Source of the DNA: Isochrysis galbana
Taxonomy: Eukaryota; Haptophyta; Isochrysidales; Isochrysidaceae
Assembly: GCA_018136815.1 (NCBI GenBank)
Contig: CM030931.1
Location: 4,656,148-4,720,147, forward strand
Reading direction: 5' to 3'
DNA: 64,000 nucleotides
Shown: positions 10,086 through 21,679 of the stretch, piece by piece
How the letters are laid out: each line of letters begins with the position of its first letter
How positions within the stretch are numbered: position 1 is the stretch's first letter
Program-made: the position numbers and the translations under genes
Notes under the pieces: model-generated
Databases searched by the model: none
Seen by the model: the letters and a program-made list of their open reading frames with translations, nothing else
Told to the model about the DNA's origin: nothing

Positions 10086-13000
10086 ATGAAGTGGCTCGTC
10101 GACGCCGTCGAGAAGCGACTGAGAGAAGTTCTCCTCCCAGTGGACCCCTCCGACCCCGTCTGTAAGGTTGACCTGCGCGCCGGACTAATCGAGCTCGAGA
10201 ACGTGCGCATCTCCTCCGAATACCTTGCGAAGCAGAGTACCATGCCTGTGGACGTGCGTGACTCGCATGTCCGCTCGGTGAGAGTCAAATTCTCGCTCTC
10301 GTCACTGCTCACGCGCCGGAGGATTGAAGTTGAGATGGATGGCATTGCACTGGTCATCACACCGCGGCTCGACCCGCCGATTGAGGTAGCGCGGGCCATC
10401 TTCCGCGCAGAGAAGCAGCGGCTCATTGCTGGCGCTGAGCTTTGGCAGGCGCATGCGCGGTCCATCTCCGCCAGTCTTGGCGCACCGGGCGACTCGGCTG
10501 CCTCGGCTGGTGGTGGTGGCATGCGCAAGCTTCGCGCATTTGTGGCGCGAGTGGCACAGCAGGTGCGCCACAGCGCGCCACAGCTCCCATCGCCCAGCTT
10601 TCGTTATCTCTTCCCTTCTCGCCCAATCCAGCCCTCCGCCGTCGCGTAGGCGCTCCTGAATGCCATCGTGCGCGTCTCGCATGTGCATATCCGATACGAG
10701 TGCGCTGTCGGCGCGTCGGGCCAGCCCGTTGCGCTCGGTATTATGGTGCGGAGCCTGGTTGTGAGCGAGGCGCCGCGCGACCATCCCCGCGACCATCCGC
10801 ACAGCCGCGAGCATCCCTCGAGCCACGGCTTCGCTTCTCGCGCTGCGTGCGTCGATGAACTGGCTATTTATTGTGAGGCGGCCTATACGGGGACCGATGT
10901 TGGCGCCGCGGCGCCAGCGCAAGCCGGAGGCACGGCTCCCCTCGTACGGACGAGCACCCGGCACCTCAACGCGTCTCATGCTGGCGCCCTAGACGCGCGC
11001 TCGATCGAGGGTCTCGTCGACGCGCAGGCCTGTCTGCGCGAATTCGATGAGGACCCGCAGCCTGGCACATACGCCATGCGGCGGCGCTGGTTTGAAGGCG
11101 AGATCGCAGTTGCGCCGGGCAAGGCGGCGCCTGCGGGTGGGGAGCCGTCGTGGCTGCTCTGCCCACTCTCTTTCGAGCTACGCCTCACTTCTCAGACGGG
11201 GGATACACCTGATCTCTCCCACCCAGCTACTACTATAACGGTCATGCCATGGAGGCACCTAGCGAGCAACGGCCTTGCCGAACCCAGCAAGTTGCGGCCA
11301 GAGGGCGGCGGCACTGTAGCTTCACCTGACCGTGTTGGCGACGCCGGGCCGCTGAAGCTGCGTGTCCGGCTGTCGGCATGGCAGATCGATGCCTTGGAGG
11401 CAGTGGACAAGTCGCTCGTTCTCTACGTCCGCCGGCAGCGCGCCCGAATCAACGGCCGTCCTGAGTCACCTGTCCTGCGCGCGCCGCGCGATTGGTGGCG
11501 GTACGCCCTGCGGTGCATCATCGCGTCACGTGAGGCGCTGCGCATCTGCACCGAGCTGTCTGGCCACTCGTGGGGCGCGCTCTGGCGGGTCCTGGCGATG
11601 CGGCAGCGGTACCTACAGCTGCACCGTCGAGGCAGGTATCGCTTCGACGCGCTCCCGCCGCTCTCTCAGGCTCAAGCGGAGGAGCTCCTGCACATGGAGG
11701 ACCTCCTTGAGCTCGACACAATCCTGCTCTTTCGGCGTTTCGTCGACTGGCAGATGGTCTCGCTGCATGGCGAGGTCGCGACCAAGGAGGCCTACTCCGG
11801 GATTGTAGGGCCGGAGGGGGGCAAGGCACCCGTTGGCTACGGTGGACTCCGCGTGCTGGGGAATGACGACGTTGCCGCCCCAAGAAGCGATGCGGTGGAC
11901 GATCCCGAAGCTGATAAGGATGGGCAGCTAGCGCTCTCTGACCTACAGTCTCTTACCCATGTTTTCGTGAATGTACTGAGCCGGGGCGGCGAGAAGGGTG
12001 TACAGCAAAAGCAGCCGCCGCAGCAAAGGGGGCGACCATTGGGATTGCGAGGTTGGAAGGGGGCAAACAGCGGTTCACTCGAGGAGAAGAGCGAAACGTG
12101 CACCGCGGGAAAGGGATCGCTCGAGGCGAAGAGTGTAGCGCGCACCACACGGACAAATCCCGGGTCGCTCGAGGATGAGAGCGTCGCGTGCACCAGCGGC
12201 GAGACCCAGGCGCCTGCCGAGGGCCCACGTGCGGCGGGCCCTACTGGCACGAGCAACCTGAAACTCAAGCCGCCTGCGCCGATGGCCAGAACTCCCAGCC
12301 GCCGACTGATGCGCCTGCGCCTGGCGCCGGTGGATGACAAGGGCAGGGGCGTGTCTACCTCGCCGCCCGATAGCTCACCACCCCACTCGCCAACTCCGTC
12401 GGATGAGTCCACGCCGCGGCACTTCTCGGATGTCAGCCGTCCTCCTCCCTATGTAGGCCTTACCAGTACGGACATGAACGCAACCACTCCGCTAAACCGC
12501 GTGTACAACAGTGGGTGCGCCAGCAGCCTCGACTCTGGATTCAGCAGCGGCAGCGTGCTGCGATACGACCGCACGCTTTCCGCCGATAGCCTTGCGGCGA
12601 CGGGCGACGCAAAGGAAGGCGCCTTCGCGTGGCCACTGATTCTTGATGAAGCTGCGACACCTGCAACACCACCTCATCAAGCTCAAACCACAGCCTCCAC
12701 CTCAGGTCTGAATGCTACCGATGTCTCGAGGCGGCAGCAAGGGCAGTCGGTTGGCCTATGCAAATGCCTCCAGCCATTCGTGCAAGCTCTGTCCAAGCCC
12801 GAGCACGCCGTCGCCAGCAACCGCACGGTGGCGAGCCCGCCACTCAAGCTGACCACGTCATCACCAGTCCCCATGCAAACTCCTCCACCACTCAAGCCTC
12901 TTCGCAGCGCCTTAGCCTCAACTATCGGAAGCGACCCGCACGACCTTGGGACGACGACCCTCTCGCGATCCACTAGTCGGGTCTCCTTCAAGGTCGAAGA

Positions 13001-16000
13001 GTCCACTCATGCCATGATTCTATCGCGCTCCGGCAGCAAGGTGGCCTTCAGGACCCCTAGGCCGACTCCTGAACGGGCTAAAGGTGAGGGCTACAATGCC
13101 ACGACGCCCGCCTCCACTCCGGTGGCGGCGCAGGGATCTCAGGGGGATCAGCCCCACCGCAACCCGTTCGGCGACAAGGAGGCCTTTCTTCTGCGTCCGC
13201 GAGGCGCACCTGCTGCCCGCCTGCAGCCCTCGCGCGAGCGGCGAGTAAGACGCAAGCGCAACCACCTCTTTGCCCAGTTGCACGACGCGCTGCAGCAAAA
13301 CGAGGCAACTCGCGATGGGGAAGGACTGCCAGCGAGGGCCCTGCCTGCCTGGCTTTCCGCGGGCGAGCCATCCAGCCAGCGTAACACGATCCGCCGATCT
13401 TACTTCTCGCGCGCGAGCTCTTTCTTTGCTGAGAAAGTGACGCTGCGGTCTAGTGTGGCAGATGGGAGGAGGCGCTCGTCGCTGCGGCGCTCCCTTCACA
13501 GTGCACGATCGACAAAGGGGGTGGCAGCCACCGTGACCAGCCCCGCGATAGGCGGGGATGAGACCAGCGCTGTCCCCGAGAGGAGCGTCTCGCGGCGAGA
13601 GCGGCGGCGACACCGCTCGCGTGATGATTGGAAGCTTCTCGGGGTGCAAGGGCTTTTGTACGAGACTTGGCGGGAGTCCCACCCACAGGAGGTGCAGGCG
13701 CTTGAGGCCCTCACGTCGGCTGCTATGCGCGACGCCAATTCCAATATCCCCCCTGAGTACAAGCGCCTGCGCTTCACCTTCGCCGAGCCCATCGCGGCAG
13801 AGATGCGCGTCTTTGCAAGCGGGCGTCAAAAGCTCGTGGTCCAGACTGAACAGCTCGTCGTGCAATTCGTGCGCATGCAGGACAAAACCAAGGACATCAA
13901 GCTGCTCATCGGTCCCGTATCCACCTTCGCCTACACTCTACGCCTATGCAACCAGACCAAACTTGCTGCTGCCAACGCCAGCGCGCTCGACCGACTCCGC
14001 GCCGCAAACGTCGCAGACGCCGCCCGGCGCCCGCCACTACCACACCAAACCGCTGCTGCGCAGCTCTTGGAGGAACGGCGCGGCGTCCTCTTCCTCAGCT
14101 ACACCAAGGCAGCGGATACGCGGCTGGTCAAGCCCTCACCCGACATCAAGTTTTGCCTCGCGCCCGATATCGCGGCAGAAGCACACTTTGCTGACGGCTT
14201 CGTGCTCAACGTACCGAAGCTCTATCAGCACTTGCCGCTCAGCTCGGAGAACGACATCGGGCACACTTCACCTACGGCAGCCATCTCGGCAGCAATCGCA
14301 GCCTCATCATCCATTGCGGCCTCTGCGGCCACCGCTGTTGCAGGCGGCACGTCGCACGACAGGAAGAAGAAAGGCTTGGCCGACATGTCGAAGATGGTAC
14401 CTGTACCTCCTCTGTTGGCATCGAGCGGGTCGGGTACACTTGGGCGTCGGGCAGTTGCTGGTGCGTTCTCCAAGCGCCAGGACTTCAACCACTCCAGCGA
14501 GGACACGCTATTGATGGGCAAGAACGCTCGCAAGAGGATGAAAGCCCTTAGCTTCACACGCCATCCACGAGAAGCCTCGAAGGGGGAGCAGGCACTCAAC
14601 GCCAAATCACCTGATTACAAGCGCTCATTAATTGCTGACACCCAACAGATCAAGACGCCTGCGGCCGGATCGGCAAAGGAGGAGAAGGAACGGCCATCGT
14701 CGACGCTCCCCAAAGAGGCGCCAATTGAGCCGCGCGAGAGGGTCGCTTCCAACGCGTCGAATGCTCACGATGCCGAGGGTACCGCACCCACTGCAAAGGG
14801 GTCAACCGGCTCATCCCGAAGCCGTCTATTGCCGAAACCAGTTCTCAAGCCGAAAACATCGTCTGGACTCTCAACCTCCACGCACGCCGAGTCCGATAGC
14901 CCCTCAGCAGCCGTGACGCCCTCGGAGTGCGCCCAAGTGGGGGCTGCCAGTTCATCATCGAATGGGGCCGCGGGTTCAGGCAGCTCCGGCCTGAGTTCGC
15001 GCGGCCCTTCACGCATGAACTCCCGGAGTATATCGCCCGTTCCGCGGGATGTCGATTCGCCCAGTGGCGACAATCCGCTGCAGCCACTATCGCCGCCCCC
15101 GCCGCCGCGCTCTGCGTCTACGATCACTGCAGCAGTCGGCATGGCCGGTGACCGCCTCAATGACGTCGTGCACGCTGTGCTCTGGCCGCGCGCAGAGCGC
15201 GCAGCTGATCTACGCCACACGGCAGGAGCGGTGGAAGGACCATTGCTATTGGGCACAGTAGGTTCGCTAGTCGTGCCTCAGACTGCTGTCGTAGTGTCCG
15301 CTATGCTACCCGACTCGCTCGCAATCTTTTGCCATGCCCCGAGCGCCATGAGAGGCGCCCCACCTTTTGTCTACGTGCCCATTCTCTCCGCTCGCCGCGT
15401 GGACGGTCTTCTCGGCTACACCCACATTGAGTACGATATGGGGGTTGTCCAAGCGCTCGGAGCCGGCGAGAAGCTGCCACAGAGGCCATCGCCCGGTGGG
15501 AATACGGGTAGCGCCGCGCCTATGGCCCCACTTCTAACAGGTGTCTTGCACTCAGCAGACGTCGTGGCACGCCCGCTCTTTGCGCGGCGGCTGCTCGAGC
15601 ATTACGAGCAGCGCCGATGGCAGCGTGGTATCGGAAAGTTGGATGCGGAGCGCGAGGAGACGCGAGAAAGACTAGCACCTCAGCGCTTGCGTGGATGCTT
15701 TCCGAGCTCCGCTGGCCAAAGAGGCCTAGCGGACGCGGGCGGGATCTTCGAGGGTCCTACCATGTTCGTGCTCTTGGTGAACGCGTGGATTTATGAGGCA
15801 ATGGAGAAGATGCGGGCAGCGGCTGACAAGTGCTTTATCAACACCTCTGCCTCCGGGCAAGGGCCACCGCCTGCCCCATTTGGGAGTCGGGGCCGCGGCA
15901 GCTTCATCCGCAAGCCGAGCAGCCTCGCCTTGGCTAACGAGCCGACGCCACGCTTTCCCTTCTTGCGGTGTGTCCCATCGTCATTGAGTGGAGGTTTGTC

Positions 16001-16457
16001 GCACGATGAGCTAAGTGACGACTCGGTGGCCGTAGCACCACCACGGCGCACGCAGAGCGCCTTCGAGATACCGCCTCGAGGCGAGCTAAACCCAGCCACT
16101 GCCGTGGAGGCTCATGAGCAACGCGATTCGGCTGGAGCCACCGTGCCGGAGGAAAAATCTAAGGAAGCAGAGCAAGTCGCCGGTATGGTCGAGCTTGAGG
16201 GCCGCATCCAAGGGGTTCCGAGCATCCTCCGTCTTGCGTCATTTCATGGAGCGCTCGAGGGTGTCGACGAGGGGGACGGAGCCGTCTCTCCCTCGACGCG
16301 CTCGTCGGAGAGTGAATACGGCCAACGGACGTTGCCCAAAGGGAACAGGCAGCGTAGCAAGTGGGGCCTCATACCTTTCTCGCGAAGGTGTACATCCAAG
16401 CAAGCGGAAGGCAAGAGTGCAGAAGCCAAGCTATCGGAAGGCGAGGCCGCCAAATGA
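10086..16457 (+). CDS. VPS13/chorein-family bridge-like lipid transfer protein
   Basis: VPS13-type proteins move lipids between membranes at organelle contact sites. The N terminus is a chorein domain: MKWLVDAVEKRLREVL, then KVDLRAGLIELENVRI, then SVRVKFSLSSLLTRR. The frame is cut by a stop at 10647. A phase-0 intron at 10563-10649 (CAG|GTGCGC ... GCGTAG) restores it and yields NAIVRVSHVHIRYECAV, matching the family's HIRYE block. Near residue 440 the segment WWRYALRCII, followed by a Y-L-rich helix, fits the family's WWkYA motif. The predicted length is about 2,094 residues. After residue 550 the protein is mostly disordered Ser/Pro-rich sequence, so the usual long hydrophobic groove and C-terminal modules are not evident. 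A short form, or further exons downstream, are both possible. Overlapping ORFs in other frames are shadows. Confidence 0.85.
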
Positions 16458-16719
16458 GGCGAGTGAGTTACTTTTGAGTAGTTGGTGATGCCACCGTAGG
16501 CCACCGTGCCAAAGTAGGCCGTGGCCGTTTCTCGACACTTGGCAGTTGCTCGAACCAACCAGGATAGCAAAAAGAAGTGGCATCCACTCTTCAGGCGTCG
16601 TTCCGTCAATCATGGGACATCACTCAAATGGAGCCATCAAATGTCCATAGTATACCATTATAAGAACCGGTGTACTATTGTTATCTTTAAGATTTAAAAA
16701 CTTTTCGCACGCACAAAAG
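16458..16719. other. Downstream region of the VPS13-like gene
   Basis: No ORF supported. The 16640-16700 stretch is AT-rich and probably includes the 3' untranslated region. Confidence 0.3.
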
Positions 16720-16822
16720 TTGTTATGCGCACGCATGGCGTCCCCGCGGGGGGCCCGGTTGCACATCGCGTGCGCACGGCGTGCGGCATCCATATGAAGA
16801 AAAAGTCGTTATGCGCACACAC
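16720..16822 (+). repeat. Palindromic satellite family, copy 1
   Basis: Contains gttatgcgcacgcatggcg, ccccgcgggggg and gtgcgcacggcgtgcg, then a second partial unit with gttatgcgcacacacggcg. The same parts recur at 17600-17990, 18780-18850, 25860-26030 and 56340-56790. Confidence 0.65.
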
Positions 16823-17130
16823 GGCGTCACTCAAAACCTCGGCGTGGACAGAGTGCTATGGACAAACCACCGCACCGGACGCAAACTCCAATGGATAAAA
16901 CATCCGGAACTCCCGCTAAAAGGGGACACAGAAGAGGGGCCGCACCTGGGTTTGGGCCTTCTGGACTGGGACAATCACGTTAAAGCACTCCAGGCTAAAT
17001 GGATACTTAACTACCTTGACGCAAGGCAGGCCCAATGGTTTTGCCGCACGAGCCTGGGCAGGGCAGCGGTGCTAGCCGACGTGCCGGCCCACAGAATGAC
17101 GGACGGCATAAAAGGAAGGAGCAAAATAGG
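16823..17130 (+). mobile_element. LINE reverse-transcriptase fragment
   Basis: The frame reads WTNHRTGRKLQWIKHPELPL, then GLGLLDWDNHVKALQAKWI and LNYLDARQAQW. This order (a GLGL tract, D-HVKALQAKW, then L--W) is typical of the C-terminal side of non-LTR reverse transcriptases. The downstream part of the same kind of protein resumes at about 19150, so the LINE may have been split by 2 kb of inserted repeats. Confidence 0.6.
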
Positions 17131-17298
17131 CCGCGTTCCATCGAATATGGGACAGACTTGTTTGAGCCATCGACTGTCCCCACCCCTGGGCGTGCTCGGC
17201 GGCGCACCTGTGCAGTATAAACTTAGTATTGGATACAAGTGTAGTTTAAAGTTAGTATACATCCTGTCCAACATGAGGTTCAAATCAGCTCTTGGTCT

Positions 17299-17550
17299 AC
17301 CACCGGCATTGGGTAGTAGAGAATTTACAGCGGATGTGATTGCTCCACGTGCTCTGATATCCATTGTATTATTGTCATCACGGGTGAAAAAAACTTTTCG
17401 CACACACCCTAAAATGAGGGGCGGTGGTGAAAAAAAAAACCAGACCTCAAGGCCGCGTTCCTGTTTGAGCCATCGGTCTACCACCGGCATTGGATTTACA
17501 GCGGATGTGGCTGTACATCCATTGTATTATTGTCACGTTGCTATTTATAC
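17299..17550 (+). repeat. Diverged direct repeat (about 75 bp, two units)
   Basis: ggtctaccaccggcattgg, then tttacagcggatgtg and atccattgtattattgtca, occurs at 17297-17385 and again at 17478-17540. The phrase acgggtgaaaaaaactttt at 17379 recurs near 19098. Confidence 0.6.
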
Positions 17551-17599
17551 ACCCGTGTTATTTTTGCCAAGATTGAGCTGCAAGCACACGCGCCGCGCA

Positions 17600-17995
17600 A
17601 TTGCGTAAAACATTGTACGTTAGATCTCCCGTGACGAGCTGCAATCACACGCGCGCACGGCTCGGCGCCCCCGTGGAGGCGCCGTCGTGCGTGCGCACAG
17701 CGGCTGTTCCCCTCTGCCACCCGGGTCGCACATATGCGTAAACGAGCCATGCGCGTTAGATCTCTCGCGGGACAGGTGTGATGAGCTGCAATCACCCATG
17801 CGCACGCCGTGCATGCGCATGACGCGATGTGCACCGGTTCCCCCGCGGGGGCGCCGTGCGTGCGCATAGCAATTGGTTCTGAGGTGCACGCCGTGCGTTC
17901 GCTCTTTCCGCGGGGGAACTCTGGGCGCAGAGTGCCGGCGGGAACCCGAAGGGCACCCCTGCGACCGGGGGTGACTTTCACGTTATACGGCGATG
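17600..17995 (+). repeat. Palindromic satellite array
   Basis: About three related units carrying gttagatctc, gagctgcaatcac, cccccgcgggggcgccg and gtgcgtgcgcatag. Each holds an inverted repeat centred on CCCCGCGGGG flanked by GCGCACGGCG and its complement, so single strands could fold into long hairpins. Confidence 0.7.
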
Positions 17996-18779
17996 ACACT
18001 TACGAAAAAAACAGGTTGGGTAGTTGGGCCTCTACCACTTCCATCTCTCTCCATTCCCTCTCCCCCGTCTCATCGTCCCCAGTGAGAAGGCTGCCTGCCC
18101 TCTCTCCTTCCACTGCTCGCTCACCCTCCAGCTCTCTCTCCTCGTCCTCGTCTTCCTCCACGATGGTGTCGACTCGGCGCGCATCCGCACGGTCATCCTC
18201 GGCAACCGAGCGAGGCGGTGGCCAACCATCGCATCTTGTTTCCCCCCCCCCACACAAAAAAAACGGATCCCCCGCCCGGCAGCGCCGCGTGCGCCTTTGT
18301 GTTGGCCCTCGCGCCGCGCCATGGATCGTTTTGTTGTTTGGTGTGTCTGGGCCCCGTGCCGCCCGGCTCGCTCTGTCCTCGTTCTCCTCCACCCGTCACT
18401 CTCCGCCTTTCTCCGCGCCGTCACTCCTTCCTTCTCTCTCTCTCGCTGCGATCTGCTGCGTGCGCGCGTGAATTCGACCCCCCCCCCCCTGCGCGCTCGC
18501 AGACGTCAATATATGCTGAAGGAGGTAGATGCCAAAGTTCTGGAATATATGATGAATGAAGGTTGGGATGTTACACTGCTACCGCGAAACACTGGCCTCT
18601 CTTTCCGGTAAAACCGCAGGCAGAGCGGCGTCGCTCGCCTCGCTGGCCTCGCTCGCCTCGCTGGCGTTCCAGTCGTCTCCCGAGTCGTCATCCTCCTCGG
18701 CATCAGTCTCCGCCTCGTCGTCAGACGCGGGCACATGGTAGTCGACCACGGGCCGCACACCGCCTCGTTTACGTATAAT
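17996..18779. other. Unassigned region with acidic reading frame on minus strand
   Basis: Between 18600 and 18745 the minus strand reads an acidic and Ser-rich peptide (VPASDDEAETDAEEDDDSG, then EASEASEASEAS) ending at a stop. It resembles a disordered tail of a larger protein, but no body is attached. The remainder is pyrimidine-rich with no gene supported. Confidence 0.3.
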
Positions 18780-18863
18780 GTGCGACCCGGGCGTGCACCT
18801 CGGAACAAATGCGCACGCACGGCGCCCCCGCGGGGGTGCACATCGCGTCGTGGCGGCGGCAGG

Positions 18864-19085
18864 TTAGCGAGTGCGATGCCTGGGTCTTGCTGTACTTGGA
18901 AAGATGAACCGGAGGATGAGGACCAAAACTACGGCGACGAAGAGTGGAATCACACTCTTTGTGTACGCGATTGCGCAAACCGCAAGAAGGGCAATGCCCA
19001 CTGCCAGAGAAATACGCCACTTGCCGCGTCTGGTCTTCCATTCATTGGCAAGCTCCGCGTTGTCAATGAAAACCGGGTACGCCAT
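18864..19085 (-). CDS. Small putative membrane protein (73 aa)
   Basis: The ORF starts MAYPVFIDNAELANEWKTRR. It has two hydrophobic segments (ISLAVGIALLAVCAIAY and VIPLFVAVVLVLILRFIF) separated by TKS, and ends in a basic tail (PRHRTR). Composition is ordinary and unlike neighbouring repeats, which is the main reason to list it. It is surrounded by satellite and LINE fragments and might instead be the end of a decayed gene. I do not recognise a family. Confidence 0.35.
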   Translation of the reverse strand: MAYPVFIDNAELANEWKTRRGKWRISLAVGIALLAVCAIAYTKSVIPLFVAVVLVLILRFIFPSTARPRHRTR

Positions 19086-19149
19086 CTCTGTAACAACACG
19101 GGTAAAAAAACTTTTCTCAAAAAGTTTCGTTACACGCCTATAGTTTCGT

Positions 19150-21095
19150 TACGCGTCCATACTTGATGGAACACTACCTATCCCGACCTTTTGGAAACAA
19201 GCCCTCGCAAACGCGAGATCGCTACGATTAACACCTCTAAAGCTAAGTAGAGACGGAGCTCTCTCCCAGCCCATATGGTGTAACCCGAACCACGATGGCC
19301 CGAGCATGATGCATCCGCGATGGGCAGAACTATAGAGCAAATTAGAGTGCAACGCCTTACACAACGTGTTTAAAAATCACGCCTGCACGGACACGTACAC
19401 CATAGAAGAATGTGAGCAATACTTAAGAACCAACAATACTTATCTACAATTCAGAGGAGAATACAGAATACATCCCGCGCGACAAATTTCTAGAGCCATG
19501 GAAAGACGTAGTGAAATACGCGGAAGACCTGATAGAGATGGCGACACCAGAACACGCCGACACCCAAACACGGAGTGCGCCAACCACCAAATCTCCCAAC
19601 GAGGAGACCTCGACCGACGCCCGAGATTCGCATAAACCAGGAGGGCGAATACTTCGCCAAAGAGAACAACAAATGGTACGAAGTTGAACTATCATATTTG
19701 GGCACCCCCATCCTATAGGAGACTAGGAGACCGAGCGGTAACCGAACCCACCGACCTAGCACAAGAGAGAAAAGAAGCCAAGGATGGCCCCCCTCCCCCC
19801 CCCTTCCTCTCCCTCCCTCCCTCTCTATTATTAGATAGATCGATAGATGAGGGGGGAGCTCTCTGCCGCGGCTGTGCATCAGTGTAGATCCGACCCCACC
19901 CGCAAAATCGCAAAATGGGGCGAACGAAGGTTACAAATCCAACAAGAGGACTGAATACCCGCTCCCCGATGAATACACGTTGGATGGTAAGACAACCCTG
20001 GACGCGATGGGCGTGGACCACATTACTAAGGCGCTGCAAAGAATCCAAAACAAACGCCGACGCCTCACGGGACCCGACAACTGCGAGAAACGACTAGCGC
20101 TGCCGGACAATGTCTGGGCGCACCTGGCCGAGCTGTAGACCTCACCTATGCTGACAGCGAGAGATACACACCTACACTACAAAAAGATAACACATAGGCG
20201 CATAGCCACGGCCAATAGATTCGCGGACCGAGACAGCACATGTCGATTCTATAAAGCGAACGACGAATCCTCTACACACCTGGGAGAATGCCCGCGGCTG
20301 GAAAACATCCTCGACACCCTAGACACACTAGCCCGGCACCCCGGCACGCCGAACGAACGAGGATCACAATAAAGCGGCCGTGGATAGACTCTTTATACAT
20401 CCCGATGGCTCTCGCCCCAAAGCTCTAGCAATATTATACGTGTTAGCGTGGAGATACATCATAACGGATTTCTACAGAATTCACTATGACAATGCGACCT
20501 TCTCGGAAGAGTCGGTCCTGATAAGAACCATAGAAAGATTCACGAAGTTATGTTGCCCGCTTATTTTCGCCAACTCGACGGATACGTCGAGAACCGCTCA
20601 GGCGGGAATGGGGCGACAACCAAAGAAAAGAATCGACCTGGGTGACTTACGCCCAATCTACGAAACGGACAACAAAGGCAACCTAATACCTAGCGCGGAG
20701 CTTTTGTCTCTAGCCGTAAATAAAGCTAGGTAGGGATCGAGCACCAATGCGCAACGCAAACGTAAAACCTACCCGAAGGCGCGGAAGACTAATTACGAAT
20801 ATGCATAACCGGAAGGCGACACGGATATTGCGGATAGCCCGATGGCCACACAAAGCACATGAAACAACAAGACCCTCTAGTGATCGGAACAATACCGACG
20901 GCACGATTCAAAAGGCCTTCCTGGAACACGCACCCGAGACCGGGCCCGTGGTAGTGTACCAGGGCCGCACCCCTGACACCAAAGAAAAAGGAAAGACTAG
21001 GAGGCGGGGCGACGGGAGAGAAGGGCGATGACGGGCGAGGGTAGAATGTACCTGAATAGCGATAGGGATAGGTGTGTGGCCCTGAATCTTCAGAT
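19150..21095 (+). mobile_element. Degenerate LINE, C-terminal part and 3' tail
   Basis: Broken frames read FWKQALANARSLRLTPLKL, SQPIWCNPN, then DTHLHYKKITHRR, CRFYKANDESSTHLGECP (zf-RVT-like), LYVLAWRYIITDFYRIHYD and AQAGMGRQPKKRIDLGDL. All blocks reappear in the LINE copy at 57102-57850. In-frame stops near 19335, 20135 and 20370 show it is dead. After the ORF end (20733) comes a purine-rich tail closing with gtgtggccctgaatcttcag and a T run at about 21095. Confidence 0.8.
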
Positions 21096-21520
21096 CTTTT
21101 ATTTTTTTGTGGGAGTAGTGGTACTAACGCTCAAATGTTTTTTATCAAAGCCAACGGCACTATCCACCTTCAAGAATTTTTTAGCCAATTGCACTAGCTC
21201 AACTATCAACTATCAACTATCGTTAAAACAAGAGGGTCATGGCGAGCGCGCGCCACTCCCCTCCTCTCTCGCCGACATGGCCGCCGGCGATCTGCCCATT
21301 GATACCCTGATGTCGCCGAGGCACCCGCGCGCAGGCATCCCACCTGAACACCTGCACGCGAGCAACAGCGCGTGCTTCCACTGGAACAGCCCGAACAGCA
21401 AGGCATTGCAGGCAGCAAACAGCCATGTCGCAACACACTCAACCCACTTACCCTCACAGCCACCTACACCACCCTCCACACATGTCCTACAGAGAAGGCC
21501 TCCGGGACGGTGGTCCCCGA

Positions 21521-21523
<3 letters not shown>

Positions 21524-21606
<83 letters not shown>
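21524..21606 (+). repeat. (CA)n microsatellite
   Basis: About 40 uninterrupted CA dinucleotides. The Thr-His and Cys-Val ORFs that cross it on the two strands are artefacts. Confidence 0.95.
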
Positions 21607-21608
<2 letters not shown>

Positions 21609-21679
21609 GAAAGTAAGATATCACCGAAAGCAAGCAGGCGGAAATCGGTTGGCGCTACTGTCAAAAGCAAGCTAGCAAT

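Noticed and set aside
9490-10089. 199-codon Pro/Ser/Leu ORF before the VPS13-like start
   Set aside because: Composition follows the (CCCT)n leader, with no conserved residues.
13020-14605. Several 120-320 codon ORFs opposite or in other frames of the VPS13-like gene
   Set aside because: Shadows in GC-rich coding DNA. The main frame continues through them with conserved sequence.
21237-21675. ORFs with Thr-His or Cys-Val runs
   Set aside because: Products of the (CA)n microsatellite only.
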